Notes: generated by a model not told the origin, from the sequence alone. Counted from the stretch's first letter, positions 11,459-25,000 are shown. The stretch is DNA of 64,000 nucleotides from Bolinopsis microptera (GCF_026151205.1 NC_087077.1:18950975-19014974); one strand, 5' to 3'. A program made the numbers and translations.

Positions 11459-14400
11459 GGACACGTTCATTGAAGTTTGAGGATATTGGTAAATATAAGT
11501 GACCCTACTGAATGGCACGATGATGTAAAATGTGTCACACTATGAAACTATATAAACCCTCTAACCCTAAGATAATCGTTTCATCCTCTAGATAAACTTT
11601 GTCGCATAACGATATCTTTATCAGACGATAAGATATCGCTTAAATGCGGCCGGCAGTGAGTTGTAAACTTTTTCACACTATAAAAACGTGACGGAGTTTA
11701 TATGGACCCCTTGTTGCCGTGTTTGACCAAATTTTCGAATTTCCAATTCATAGAATAGCTGTATATATGACTATTATCTACATATTTAGCGACTTTTTTC
11801 CTTAAATGGTAGCACCATGTAAACTCCGTCACACATTTAAGAAATTTATATGAGGGATGTTTATGACATCCTGACAAGAAATGCCGAATAGTCTAGTATT
11901 ATTTTGTGAGCTGAATGTGTTTGGAATTGTTCACATATTTCATTGTTATAGGCAAATACAAATACAGAAGGCAGAAATAGGTAAATTTAGTCACATAAAT
12001 TTGTGTGATATCTCAACATGTGTGAAATTGAGTAAATATTAGTATACCAACTTAAACACCCTATATTACGTACTATGGATCAATTAACAATATTTCAACC
12101 ATACGCCGGTCATATAAATTATTATATGGCAGTGATATGTTAACATTGGATAAATTTCAACACCTGAAAAGCGGTAAAAATTTGTAAATTTCGTCACAAA
12201 AAAAATATTATAACTTTATTTGCTCCGTGTTGGCAAAATAACTAATTTATCGACATAGTGATGGTGATAAAGTAACAATATATACTAATTGAGGTATGAT
12301 TCTTCAAAATAGGGGCAAGAAATGTAAATTTCGTCACATCAGCCATTGCATTAGTTAGATAGATTTTCTTTCATATCAACTGCCCTTATTATAGTTGGAA
12401 TGGATTTATACAGGAAATATAGAAACCCATGCCCATTTTTCATCACATTGAAATTATACTGTTGGGGCAGGAAAATTAAATTTCGTCACATTTCGGTAAA
12501 TTAGTGATACCAAACTCAGCATTGTTAAACTTGGGTTCTGATTTGCTGAAAAATAACCTACCAATAATTCTTGGAAGAATATTGAATTCTAATCGGGTAT
12601 GGTTCTTCAAAATAGGGTCAAGAAATGTAAATTTCGTCACATACGTCATTGTAAAATTTAGATACATTTTCTTTCACATCAACAGTCCTAATTATAGTTT
12701 GAAATGATTAATTCAAAGATAAAGGAAATATAGAAACCCATGCCCATTTTTCATCACATTGAAATTATACTTTTGGGGCAGGAAAAGTGAATTTCGTCAC
12801 ATTTCGGTAACTTAGTATAATTAAACTCAGAATTGTCAAACTTAAGTTCTGATGATCTGCTGAATAATAACCTACTAATAATTCCTGGAAGAATATTGTA
12901 TTCTAATCGGGGTATGGTTCTTCAAAATAGGGTCAAGAAATGTAAATTTTGTCACATACGTCATTGTAAAATTTAGATACACTTTCTTTCACATCAACAG
13001 TCCTAATTATAGTTCGAAATGATTAATTCAGAGATAAGGAAATATAGAAACCCATGCCCATTTTTCATCACATTGAAATTATACTGTTTGGGCAGGAAAA
13101 GTGAATTTCGTCACATTTCGGTAATTTAGTAAAATTAAACTCAGAATTGTTAAACTTGAGTTCTGATTTGCTGAATAATAACCTACTAATAATTCCTGGA
13201 AGAATATTGAATTCTAATCGAGGCATGTTTCTTCAAAATAGGGTCAAGAAATGTAAATTTCGTCACATCAGCCATTGCATTAGTTAGATAGATTTTCTTT
13301 CAAATCAACTGCCCTTATTATTATTGTGACAATTTTTACATCAACTGCCCTTAACTTGTATCAGCTCTATCCGTGCATCGTCCTTATATACAGTTTTCCC
13401 GCCTTCCAAACCAAAATCAGATATAAATGATTTCGGCAATTCACCCAAAATTTTAAATTCCATATAATATGACAGAATTTACATCATTTCCCAATAAGTG
13501 CATGTATTTGCTAACTTTTCAAAACAACATATTTTAGGGCTATGATTGGTAGAAGAACCATCAAATAATGAGTTGAAAGGGTTTTGAGGACACCTCACAG
13601 TAGAAAAGAGGTATCGTATTCTGAGTGTGACAAATTTTACGAAATATTGCCTTAAAACCGTTCGATCCCTGCCCTTTAGCCAAATGTTGTATCATAATTG
13701 TTAGAATGACCTAATCTACTATATTTTAAACCAAAAAATGCTAATTGGGCAGCTATGGGTAACACAGTCACAAAAATGTGACATTTTTTACATTATAGTG
13801 CCTAAAAACAATAAATTGTATTTCTGAGCCGTGTATATGGAAGTATGGGTCACGTGGCTAATGTCCAGAACTTCTGAACACGCTATTTTTTTTTGGTTTA
13901 CCAATATCCTTAAACTTCAACATGAACGTGTCCATTTACGATTTCGTATCATTTTGTGACGATTTTTACATCAACTGCCCTACACTTCAATCAACTGTAT
14001 CCGTGTATCGTCCTCATATAGAGTTTTCCCGCCTTCCAAACCAAAATCAGATATAAATGATTTCGGAAATCCACCCAGAATTTCAAATTCCATATACATG
14101 TGACAGAATTTACATCATTTCCCAATAGCCAAGTGCATGTATTTGTTAACTTTTCAAAACAACATATTTTAGGGCTATGATTGGCAGAAGAACTATCAAA
14201 TAATGAGTTGAAAGGGTTTTGAGGACACCTCACAGTAGAAAAGAGGTCTCGTATTCTGAGTGTGACAAAGTTTACGAAATGTTGCCTTAAAGCCGTTCGA
14301 TCACTGCCCTTTAGGCCTACATTGTATCATAATTGTTAGATTGACCTAATCTACTATATTTTAGACCAAAAAATGCTAATTGGGCAGCTATGGTAAACAA

Positions 14401-14608
14401 TGTCACAAAAATGTGGCATTTTTTACATAATAGTGCCTAAAAGCAATACATTTTATTTTTGAGCAGTGCATATGGGAGTATGGGTCACGTGGCTAATGTT
14501 CAGAACTTATGAACACGCTAGATTAATATATGTTAAAATTAAACCACTATCGTCAAAAACGCTGTTTTAGAAATTTACCAATTTCCTCAAACTTCAATGA
14601 ACGTGTCC
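11459..14608. mobile_element. TTAA-flanked non-autonomous DNA element (3.15 kb)
   Basis: The left end GGACACGTTCATTGAAGTTT at 11459 is the inverse of the right end at about 14589-14608. Both sides carry TTAA (11455-11458 and 14609-14612), the target duplication of piggyBac-type elements. The interior has no long ORF. It contains three to four tandem ~305-bp units (about 12290-13320) and a ~640-bp direct duplication (about 13318-13935 and 13955-14608) that also duplicates the right terminus. The motif AAATTTCGTCACA, or its complement TGTGACGAAATTT, and variants such as GTGACGGAGTTTA recur throughout. Confidence 0.8.
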
Positions 14609-14612
14609 TTAA

Positions 14613-15220
14613 AAGAATTGGTGATATTGGGAAAATCTTAAAGATGCCTGGTTATGCTTGGTTGGCTTTATCAAGAAAACAGTAAAAAAACTTATCTCAG
14701 AACACTGTGGTGAAACTCTAAAATGTTGCGTTATGTTCGGTTTTGTGTCGCTGGAAATTTGACAAACGTATTTAAAATTTAAATAGCTCGATAATTTTGT
14801 CGGTTGCTTGCAGGAAATAGGGTAGGAGTATAAGGAGACGCTGCCGAGAGCACTCAGAATTAGATTAATTGTTCACTTTATGAGGGGGTTCATAGTATTG
14901 CTACCTCTTTAACTACTGGATATGATGACCGGGTAGTTTCTAAAGAAAGCTCGCCCCCACTCCATTGTTTGCAGTAGGAGCTGGTTCTCTAGTAACCTCC
15001 AGTCTACATGATTCTCATGCAAATTGTCTTCACGCCTCCAGCCGCGTCTGGAGAATCACCCGATTTTCCAAACAAATGTCCATCTGGACAAGCTTTGTCC
15101 TAAAATCCACGTCCACGCTGATTAATATAGTCACAGAATGTGTCTGGATTATTTCAGGGCGCCGCTTTGTATACTGAATCACGCACGAGACTCATTAGAA
15201 GATTATGGCCAAGGGGAAAC
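14613..15220. other. Intergenic, no gene seen
   Basis: Short noncoding stretch between the TTAA element and a minisatellite. The open frame 14965-15177 has no recognisable features. Confidence 0.5.
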
Positions 15221-15227
15221 TGGGGTC

Positions 15228-15690
15228 AGTGTTCCAATATTTCAACCTGCTCCTTTCAACACACCTTCTAGTGGTAAGGATGAGGTGTTCCAATATTTCA
15301 ACCTGCTCCTTTCAACACACCTTCTAGTGGTAAGGATGAGGTGTTCCAATATTTCAACCTGCTCCTTTCAACACACCTTCTAGTGGTAAGGATGAGGTGT
15401 TCCAATATTTCAACCTGCTCCTTTCAACACACCTTCTAGTGGTAGGGATGAGGTGTTAAAAAGAACAAGGAACCGGGCTTGCTCCTTTCAACACACCTTC
15501 TAGTGGTAAGGATGAGGTGTTAAAAAGAACAAGGAACCGGGCTTGCTCCTTTCAACACACCTTCTAGTGGTAAGGATGAGGCTGGCTCCTTTCAACACAC
15601 CTTCTAGTGGTAAGGATGAGGCTTGCTCCTTTCAACACACCTTCTAGTGGTAAGGATGAGGTGTTAAAAAGAACAAGGAACCGGGGGGTG
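15228..15690. repeat. Compound minisatellite built on GCTCCTTTCAACACACC
   Basis: About eight units share the core GCTCCTTTCAACACACCTTC plus TAGTGGTAAGGATGAG, with three linkers: GTGTTCCAATATTTCAACCT, GTGTTAAAAAGAACAAGGAA, or a very short one. The alternation of unit types suggests unequal exchange. No gene overlaps it. Confidence 0.9.
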
Positions 15691-15956
15691 GTAGACAGAA
15701 TTTCTGGGTTAATTGATCTCCAATAACTGGGGGCCGGTTCATTAACTTGTCGACACCCCTCTTGGGAAATAAGGTAACCTACCAACCAGTATAAGAATGA
15801 TTTACCACGCTTTTTGGAGAAAAAACACCAAGTTTGGTCAATAATCCTCGGCTCATGATTGCTCGAGTTTAGTAGTTGGTCTGGTTTAACCTGAGTGAAA
15901 CTGCACGAGCACCGCAAAAACTTTGCGTGGCAGTTAAACCATCTAAAATTCGTCTG

Positions 15957-16600
15957 CTTGCACAATTCTTGTGCATCAGGGACAAAAGAAAATCGCGATT
16001 ATTTTGCCCAAAAATCGCGATACCGCGATTTTTAACAGACTATACATATAAGACTATACATAAAATTTGTCGCAAATAATGGGGAAAATCGCGATTCCGC
16101 ACATGCCGCGATTTGCTTTTGTCCCTGTTGTGCATTGAACAATAAGCTTTGTGGGTAAGGCTGGTTCTAACTGAAGTTTGAAACTGTATGATATTGATCG
16201 ATCTGTAGTATAGGTAAATTTTCAATCAATCTGCCTGGATGAACTTGACGTGATCTTGTGGTTCGGATATAATATCATGATTAAGTTCCTGTGTCACCGA
16301 ACTTTCGGAAGCACTTTTTCGAGATGGATCCTATGTGTATAGAAGCGAACTATAACTTCTTCAAGCTCTGCTTGTACAATTCTTGTGCAATGCACAATGA
16401 GCTTTGCGGGTGAGGCTAATTCTGAATGAAGTTTTGAAACTGTCCGATTGATCTGCAATATCGGTAAATTTTCAATCAATCTGCCTGGATGAACTTGACG
16501 TGATCTTGTGGTTCGGATATAATATCATGATTAAGTTCCTGTGTCACTGAACTTTCGGAAGCACTTTTTCGAGATTGATCCATAGCGAATATAGAAGCGA
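15957..16600. repeat. ~240-bp tandem duplication, first copy interrupted by a MITE
   Basis: Copy 1 (about 15957-16330, including the MITE at 15977) and copy 2 (about 16368-16600) share CACAATTCTTGTGCA, GGTAAATTTTCAATCAATCT, GATCTTGTGGTTCGGATATA and GAACTTTCGGAAGCACTTTT. Copy 2 keeps the uninterrupted site where copy 1 carries the MITE. Confidence 0.85.
15977..16127. mobile_element. hAT-type MITE (151 bp), 8-bp TSD TTGTGCAT
   Basis: Same family as the element at 8869: CAGGGACAAAAGAAAATCGC at one end and TTTGCTTTTGTCCCTG at the other. It is flanked by TTGTGCAT at 15969-15976 and 16128-16135. Confidence 0.93.
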
Positions 16601-16952
16601 ACTATAACTTCTAAAGCTCACCAATATCTCCACCGAGATCATTGTCTTGATCAGCGACTAATTAAACCGCACTTTTACTTAACATGGCTGCTACGGACAC
16701 GCCCAACTCGCTCAGCCACTCTTTGCTTACGTTTGCAGAGTTGAGACTAACGCAAATTTTACCCATTAATAATGCCGAAGACAGTTGATTCTATGTGCTT
16801 GTTCACTGAGGGGCTCAATGTCTGAAGTTGTCCAGAATGTGGATATTTCTCCACCAGCACCCCCTCCGTAGATAAGATGAAGTGTGTTGCACCTCACCTA
16901 CAAACCAGTGTAACCATGGTGACAGTTTACTGGCAATGATTAACACATCAGT

Positions 16953-17157
16953 CACGTGGTGAGGTGAGTTAGCGGGCGGCCGGCTTGTGCCTGATTACCA
17001 GAAATCAATTTAGTCACCTGACTATCAATCAATTAAAATACAAGTGCGGGGAGAGACCACGTGGAACTGCGTGAGCGCTGCTTGTTGCGCTTGTTTTCCA
17101 CACGTGGGCGTCACGTGGGTGATAGCCACGTGAAGAGTAAGCTAACGAGTATATAAA
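16953..17157 (+). promoter_or_regulatory. Putative promoter: five CACGTG E-boxes and a TATA box
   Basis: CACGTG occurs at 16953, 17058, 17101, 17112 and 17127, followed by TATATAAA ending at 17157. CACGTG is the classical bHLH (Myc/USF/MITF-type) site. The layout suggests a TATA promoter firing rightward near 17185. It could start a noncoding first exon of the SLC22 gene 1.85 kb downstream, or a transcript I cannot see. It may also be chance clustering. Confidence 0.4.
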
Positions 17158-17189
17158 TCTAATGATCGGCAGAATATACTCTCGTCACT

Positions 17190-19037
17190 ATCCGTTAATG
17201 TGTTTTCTATACCCTGTTTCCTTGTTCGAAAAATAAACCGTGCTGCTCCACTCACAGTAAAAGTGCCAAACTTTTTCATGCGAATTATGCAAAGTTTTAC
17301 TGCGCAAATGGATCCGGTTTTGTCGTGATTGTACGTAATCTTAGAGAATTATCAGCTATAATTCTAAATATTGATCGTTTGCCCGGGTATTATAACATTA
17401 GGAACAATAACTCAACAGTCATTAGAAGTTAGACCATGGTTCAAAACAAATTAAACAATTAGCAATTAAGGGCTGTTCCTTATACCGTCCGCGTCACGTC
17501 TTTATTCATTTGTTATAATTTGAAACGCTGCGGCTACTAATTTGTTTACAAGTGCATCCGTAAAGTTCGACAGCTTTGATAGCAATGAATTCTTTGATGG
17601 AGAGAGGGAGGAAGGGAGGGTTAAGATGCTTATATTAGTATAAACCAAATCTAAGTCTTGCTTTTATGCCAAATCAAAGTTAAGTATTACTAAATCTAAG
17701 TTAAGTATTTTAAATCTAGAAGTATAATCCAAGTTGAGTATTTTATCAGTATGATATTTTACCTAGCCTGGAGCCTTGGCGTATTTTCCATTATATGTTT
17801 AAGGAGTAATGCTTTTCTCTGTATTTTAAGGCCGCATCTTAAAGAAATGAATCTTCAGTCTTGTGGTTTCGGTATTGATTTACCCATGAAAATTGCAAAT
17901 TAACCACCTTTTAAGGTAACGAAAATAGTAGATCTGCTAGTTTTCTTCACTAGTGATTTCTTAGATGTCTAATCTAAGAAATCATCCTCGAACAGAAATA
18001 CAAATATCGACTGGTGATTTGAGAGTTGGTTGTTGGTGATAAATTATCACAGGGCAGGGAGCCGTGATACTATTTCCGTCAGTGTTACATAATACGATTA
18101 AGCTGAATAAGCTGAAGAAGATTTACACAAGTATTTTGAAAGCTCCTGCTAATAAAATCCTTTCGTATCACTTTAATATCCAAGTATTACATAATATCGC
18201 ACAGACTGGTGTTTGTGCTACTACTTAGCGCTATTTTTAGGATACATTTACTCAGCTAGAATAAGTTTACGTTCAGTTTTAAGAGATACAACCGGTAGTT
18301 TCTTTTTTTCGGTCTTATATTTTATTTGAATCTTACTGTTGGGTTCTTAGCGTAGTTCTTTTCACACTTCTGAGAATAAGTTTCACTTTATAGAAGTGTT
18401 TTAGACACTATTTACTATTATTATTATTATCGTGACCCTGCGTGACCACTTGATTGTATGAATCCTTTCCTGAAGCTTTCTCTACCACTCAAATATAAGG
18501 AATCCGCCCTATCCCAATTTAATGTTCTCTTTGACCCATCTTATTTGCTATCAGCTGTGAATATATACTGTAAAGTTTCCTTTCAAGACTTTTGGGAAAA
18601 GCATTCTGGAACGATTTTTCGTCATTGATCTTCCTCATAGAATGCACGGTGGAGATGAAAATTAGGAAAATAGTGGTACGTCTAGCGCTTAAAAGCATCA
18701 ATCAGTCATGAAGCCAATTTGCAGTGACGAAATGGCGAGAACAGTAATTACTTATCAGATTAGGACAAATTAGAAACCAGCTCATATCAAAGCTTATCCT
18801 TTTAAATAACATACCATCTTTTTTATAGTGATTGAGCTAGTGATCATGACAGTAAAATAATTTTTTCTATCGTCCAGACTAAAATGTAGCGTCTCGAGAT
18901 AACAGAGCAGGAGATAATCTCGACAAGTTGGGATTGAGAGCTGATCTATAAAACCTCCTCCAAGTCAGAACTTCAGTCACCACATCTCCCCGACCCCGGA
19001 CTACAGTAACCAGGGTAACCCCGGATTATTTGTAACC
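17190..19037. other. Upstream region of the SLC22 gene, no other gene seen
   Basis: AT-rich sequence with no convincing coding segment. Any 5' UTR exon of the transporter would lie here. The open frame 18519-18701 (-) has no recognisable feature. Confidence 0.5.
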
Positions 19038-22000
19038 ATGGTAGCGCTTGATGTGGAGGAGTTGTACGAGAGGTTGGGTATATTGGGGAACTTCCAGATT
19101 TTTGTGGTGGTCATGTATACTATTGGAGAACGGGTCACTGCTGGACTGCTTGACTTTCAGGTTTTTATAGCGCGGCTCTCTTCACTTGTAAATTAATTGT
19201 ACAACGATGTACACTGTACAGGTTATCTTTCTTTTTCCGTGGTTTTTACCCCTGTTCTTTTTCTTATTTTTTGTTCCTTGTTGTTTTTTGACGAAGAAAC
19301 TTTCCACAAAATTTTGGTTTAAGCATAAAGTTCTTTAATCTCCTTTGCCAGCAGGTTTAATAAGCAAAACATTCGAAACTTTCTTTAGTCCATTAACCGA
19401 TTTCATAATTATTTGTCTCAGTGCAATTTTCACTACTCCTTGTCCAGTATTTTGGCAAGTGAATTAATTTAGTGACAAAGTGATCCGTGAGTAATGACAT
19501 AATGTCTCACCGTTTCTTGTGAAATTTCAAATCTTACGTCTTTGATCAAGAATGAGTAGAAATACTTTGTCACTCAGCTTTGTGGTCAATGTAAACTAAA
19601 TGCAAAAATTCCAGTTCGATCAATTAATTCTCAGTGTCAAAGACCTGACAAGAAGTTAATGTATGATGATTAGCCGTCCGATTGAATATTCAAACTAAAT
19701 CAATGTTCAAAGCTAGTAGAAATTAAATTAGAGTTATTAATTACGGCCTATAATTGGATCTGATTGAACAAATTAAGAAACTTACCGTAGTAATTTTAGT
19801 TAGTATACGACCAACCGACACTTACGATTTTGAACATGTCTCGGCTACCATCCGCCTTATAGGATAAAAATTTTAATGAATCTGGTGGACATTGAGAAGT
19901 AACTAGCAATCAGTCTGGACGGTAACTCTTTTAATATTAGTAACGCCTGGCAGGAGTGACAAAATCACTGAAATTGCACCAATCAACCGAATGATCAAAA
20001 GGATAATTCATAAAATTCGTATAAAACTGGTGAAATTAGACAGCAGAGCTTGTTAACAAGACATTTTTTTTTGTAATTAGTCATTACAAAAAGAGCGCCT
20101 CAAAATGGAATATAAGTAACGAAGCTGTGTTATTCGTTGTACGAGGTGTCACGCCTTCTTAAAACCAAAGACTGCCCATTATTCACCAGAATTATCTTTA
20201 TTAAAACCAATTTTAAGCACGGTTTTACTCCTCTTTCTTTTGATAAAGCATTAACAGAAAATATTTGCAGGTTCACATATTGTCTGTCACGCCAGGCTGG
20301 ACCTGTATATCTGATAACTGTGTTAACCTGACCCTTAACCAGACCTACTTCCACAAATCATTGGTATGTTTAAATACCAGACTTACTTCCACAAATCATT
20401 GGTATGTTTAAATACCAGACCTACTTCCACAAATCATTGGTATGTTTAAATACCAGACCTACTTCCACAAATCATTGGTATGTTGAAATATCAGACCTAC
20501 TTCCACAAATCATTGGTATGTTTAAATACCAGACCTACTTCCACAAATCATTGGTATGTTGAAATACCAGACCTACTTCCACAAACCATTGGTATGTTTA
20601 AATAACAGACCTACTTCCACAAATCATTGGTATGTTTAAAAACCAGACCTACTTCCACAAATCATTGGTATGTTTTAATACCAGACCTACTTCCACAAAT
20701 CATTGGTATGTTTAAATACCAGACCTACTTCCACAAGTCATTGGTATGTTTAAATACCAGACCTACTTCCACAAATCATTGGTGTGTTTAAATACCAGAC
20801 CTACTTCCACAAATCATTGGTGTGTTTAAATACCAGACCTACTTCCACAAATCATTGGTGTGTTTAAATACCAGACCTACTTCCACAAATCATTGGTATG
20901 TTGAAATACCAGACCTACTTCCACAAATCATTGGTGTGTTTAAATACCAGACCTACTTCCACAAATCATTGGTGTGTTTAAATACCAGACCTACTTCCAC
21001 AAATCATTGGTATGTTGAAATACCAGACCCACTTCCACAAATCATTGGTGTGTTTAAATAACAGACCTACTTCCACAAATCATTGGTGTGTTTAAATACC
21101 AGACCTACTTCCACAAATCATTGGTATGTTTAAATACCAGACCTACTTCCACAAATCATTGGTATGTTTAAATACCAGACCTACTTCCACAAATCATTGG
21201 TATGTTTAAATACCAGACCTACTTCCACAAATCATTGGTATGTTGAAATACCAGACCTACTTCCACAAATCATTGGTATGTTTAAATACCAGACCTACTT
21301 CCACAAATCATTGGTATGTTTAAATACCAGACCTACTTCCACATATCATTGGTATGTTTAAATACCAGACCTACTTCCACAAATCATTGGTATGTTTAAA
21401 TACCAGACCTACTTCCACAAATCATTGGTGTGTTTAAATACCAGACCTACTTCCACAAATCATTGGTATGTTTAAATACCACAAGTCAACATTGGTATGT
21501 TGAAATACTGCAAGTCAACATTGGTATGTCGAAATACCGCAAGTCAACATTGGTATGTTGAAATACCACAAGTCAACATTGGTATGTTGAAATACCACAA
21601 GACCTTCCTAAATACCACAAGTCCTTCGACAGATTACCCTGACTAAAAGACGTTGTAATTTGTGAATACTGTTTGGAAACTCCAGGTTATTTCAGCTGTG
21701 TATGATGGAGGATGACGAGTGGGAGTGGGATGGTACTCGTTCTAACCTAGTCAACCAGTTTAACTTAACCTGTGGCAACACCTACAAGGTACTTGTATAA
21801 ATACCTACACGGTATTCAGGTAGATCCAGTTTGGTTGTGTAACTGATTCAAACAGTATAGCTCCATTATCATTTTTCATTGAAGAAGCCATTTTGTAAAC
21901 TGATACTGGTACCTTCATGTAATTTTAATCTGATCTATAACTGTCAATTCATTATGATTGACCAGAAACCATTTCCTCAGATCAGTTTGGGTTCGACCCT

Positions 22001-25000
22001 GTTTTTTATAGGATACCCACTGGGCTCCCTTCTAATCGGAATGATAGCAGACTGGTTGGGTAGGAAGTGGTTAGCTACGGGCTTCCTCCTCATGACAGGC
22101 CTGGTCAACTGTTGCGCGGCTCTCCTCTCCAGCTACGACACTTTCATCGTCTTCAGAGCGGTTAGTACCAGATGGCTAAACTCTGAGTTTTAGCTAGTTA
22201 CTTAGTAACCGTTACTTAGCAACACCACTACAGTTACTTAGTAACCGTTACTTAGCATGACAGGCCTGGTCAACTGTTGCGCGGCTCTCCTCTCCAGCTA
22301 CGACACTTTCATCGTCTTCAGAGCGGTTAGTTACTTAGTAACCGTTACTTAGCAACACCACTACAGTTACTTAGTAACCGTTACTTAGCATGACAGGCCT
22401 GGTCAACTGTTGCGCGGCTCTCCTCTCCAGCTACGACACTTTCATCGTCTTCAGAGCGGTTAGTACGAGATGACTTACTTAGTAACCGTTACTTAGCATG
22501 ACAGGCCTGGTCAACTGTTGCGCGGCTCTCCTCTCCAGCTACGACACTTTCATCGTCTTCAGAGCGGTTAGTACGAGATGACTTACTTAGTAACCGTTAC
22601 TTAGCGTGACAGGCCTGGTCAACTGTTGCGCGGCTCTCCTCTCCAGCTACGACACTTTCATCGTCTTCAGAGCGGTTAGTACAGTTACTTAGTAACCGTT
22701 ACTTAGCAACACTACTACAGTCACTTAGTAACCGTTACTTAGCAACACCACTACAGTTACTTAGTAACCGTTACTTAGCATGACAGGCCTGGTCAACTGT
22801 TGCGCGGCTCTCCTCTCCAGCTACGACACTTTCATCGTCTTCAGAGCGGTTAGTACCAGATGACTAAACTCTGAGTTGTAGCTAGACCACTACAGTTACT
22901 TAGTAACCGTTACTTAGCAACACCACTACAGTTACTTAGTAACCGTTACTTAGCATGACAGGCCTGGTCAACTGTTGCGCGGCTCTCCTCTCCAGCTACG
23001 ACACTTTCATCGTCTTCAGAGCGGTTAGTACGAGGTGGACACTGAACTGGAACCACGTCCAGACTCATCCACACTATTGGTTTTCATTACGATAACCATG
23101 TCTAGTGACTAGTCATTGACAGTGATACCTGCACGGTTGGTTCTACAAAAGCTTACAGGCCGTGATTAGGATCTTTGATTGTCTCAAAGGAGGTGGGTGT
23201 TAAGAGAAACAACTTGGCGGTAGCACAATACTGTTAGAAAAGAAGCCAGATCCAGACTTGCTTATACATATTATCCATCTGGATTTTCCGTACCTCAACA
23301 AGAATTCCGCCGTGGTTTGTACCACGCACAATCAGCACTAATTCACAATACACCGCTAATTGTCGGTAAAGTTAATTTGAAAGCTCAAACTTATGTCTTA
23401 CATATAATTCACCATCGATAGTGTCTCATATATTTAAGATCGATAATCTACGAAGAGCCAACGCCAAATTGTATTTATACCACTAGTATAGCGGTATGCC
23501 CGTCCTACGGACTATTAGTCTCGCTTTGAAAATTAAAGTCCGTTTAGAGACAATAAAAAATCAAACCACCCAGCGGTCAGCCGGGGCTTAAACAGTCAAT
23601 TTCGTGCCTTCCATAAAGTTAAAAGCGGATATAGGATTTAGGAAGCGGATATACCTACATAATATTATATATAGACATACAGTAACTTCAAGGCGCATTA
23701 TATTTATAAGGAGTAAGATTTTCCTGATAATAACCTTTAAAAGTTTAAACGAGGATGCCAAATGCTTGGTGTCAGGATAAAATTATGTAAAATTGAGTCA
23801 GAAGCGGGTCACGGGGGCAGGCTTGGTATCAGTATGCAGAATTGGCCATTGGGTCTTCCAGTTTGTGGGAATATTCTACTATGATCAAATGGAGAACCTC
23901 TTTACCCTAATTCTTAACCCTAATACCTATACAAATTTAATTAATTGATATTAATTGTTATGTGGGTGGTCGTTTCAATTTTTATTTCTAATAGATATTA
24001 TATATGTTCGTCTGGGTCCTGGGAGACCAACATGACAGCACAAGTAACCCGCTAATTTTGTATAAATATGACTTTATTTCAGATAGAAGGGTTCTGTATA
24101 GGTGGGCTAACTGTAACATTCTACCCACTGCTTATCGAGTACCTTGGAGCTGGAGCTAGGAACCTCGCTAATGTCGTGGCTCAATGCGGGTACTGAACTT
24201 TTAACATTAATTTAAATCTGTTACATTAAGACGGTTTAGTCAGATCAGGCCCAGATTGAGCAGTTACTCAGTGGGATGACCATATTTTAAAATATATTGA
24301 AATGTAGATTTTTTTTTCGATTTTGCGCCGGGGATATTCTTTAATATACTTTAATATACTTTAATATACTTTAATATACTTTAATATACTTTAATATACT
24401 TTTATATACTTTAATATACTTTAATATACTTTAATACACTTTAATATACTTCAATATACTTTAATATACTTTAATATACTTTAATATACTTTAATATACT
24501 TTAATATACTTTAATATGGTCATCCCACCTCAGTTTCAAGATATAAGGATGATTTTATGGTGGGGTGAGTATAATCTTATCAACTAATCTGATCTGACTA
24601 AACTAACATTTACATTTTCTCAGGTATGGGTTGGGAATGGCATTCCTCTGCTTCGCAGCGTCCTACATCACAAGCTGGCGTGCTGTTGTCATAGCAACAT
24701 CAGCGCACCTCTTTTTCGTAGCTCTACTGCTAGCCAGCAATATTCCAGAGAGTCCTCGCTTCTTGTTGAAAAACAAAAAGGATGATGAGGCGAAACAGGC
24801 GAGTTTCTCACAGTAAATAGTCATTGAACATGGTAGCTGTTTAGTGTTTAACTTTGAGGGTATAAAGCAATGAAAGGCATTAGTTTGGTCAAATCAAACA
24901 AATCAAACAAATCAAACAGATACTTCCTTTTCCTCAACTTATGCCCAGTCTTCAAGATTCTTTGATCCAATTCTCTGCCCACCAAGTCTTTGTGCCCATC

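Noticed and set aside
20822-21361. Open frames MFKYQTYFHKSL... in the 38-bp minisatellite
   Set aside because: Period-driven open frames. Only the first unit belongs to SLC22 exon 2.
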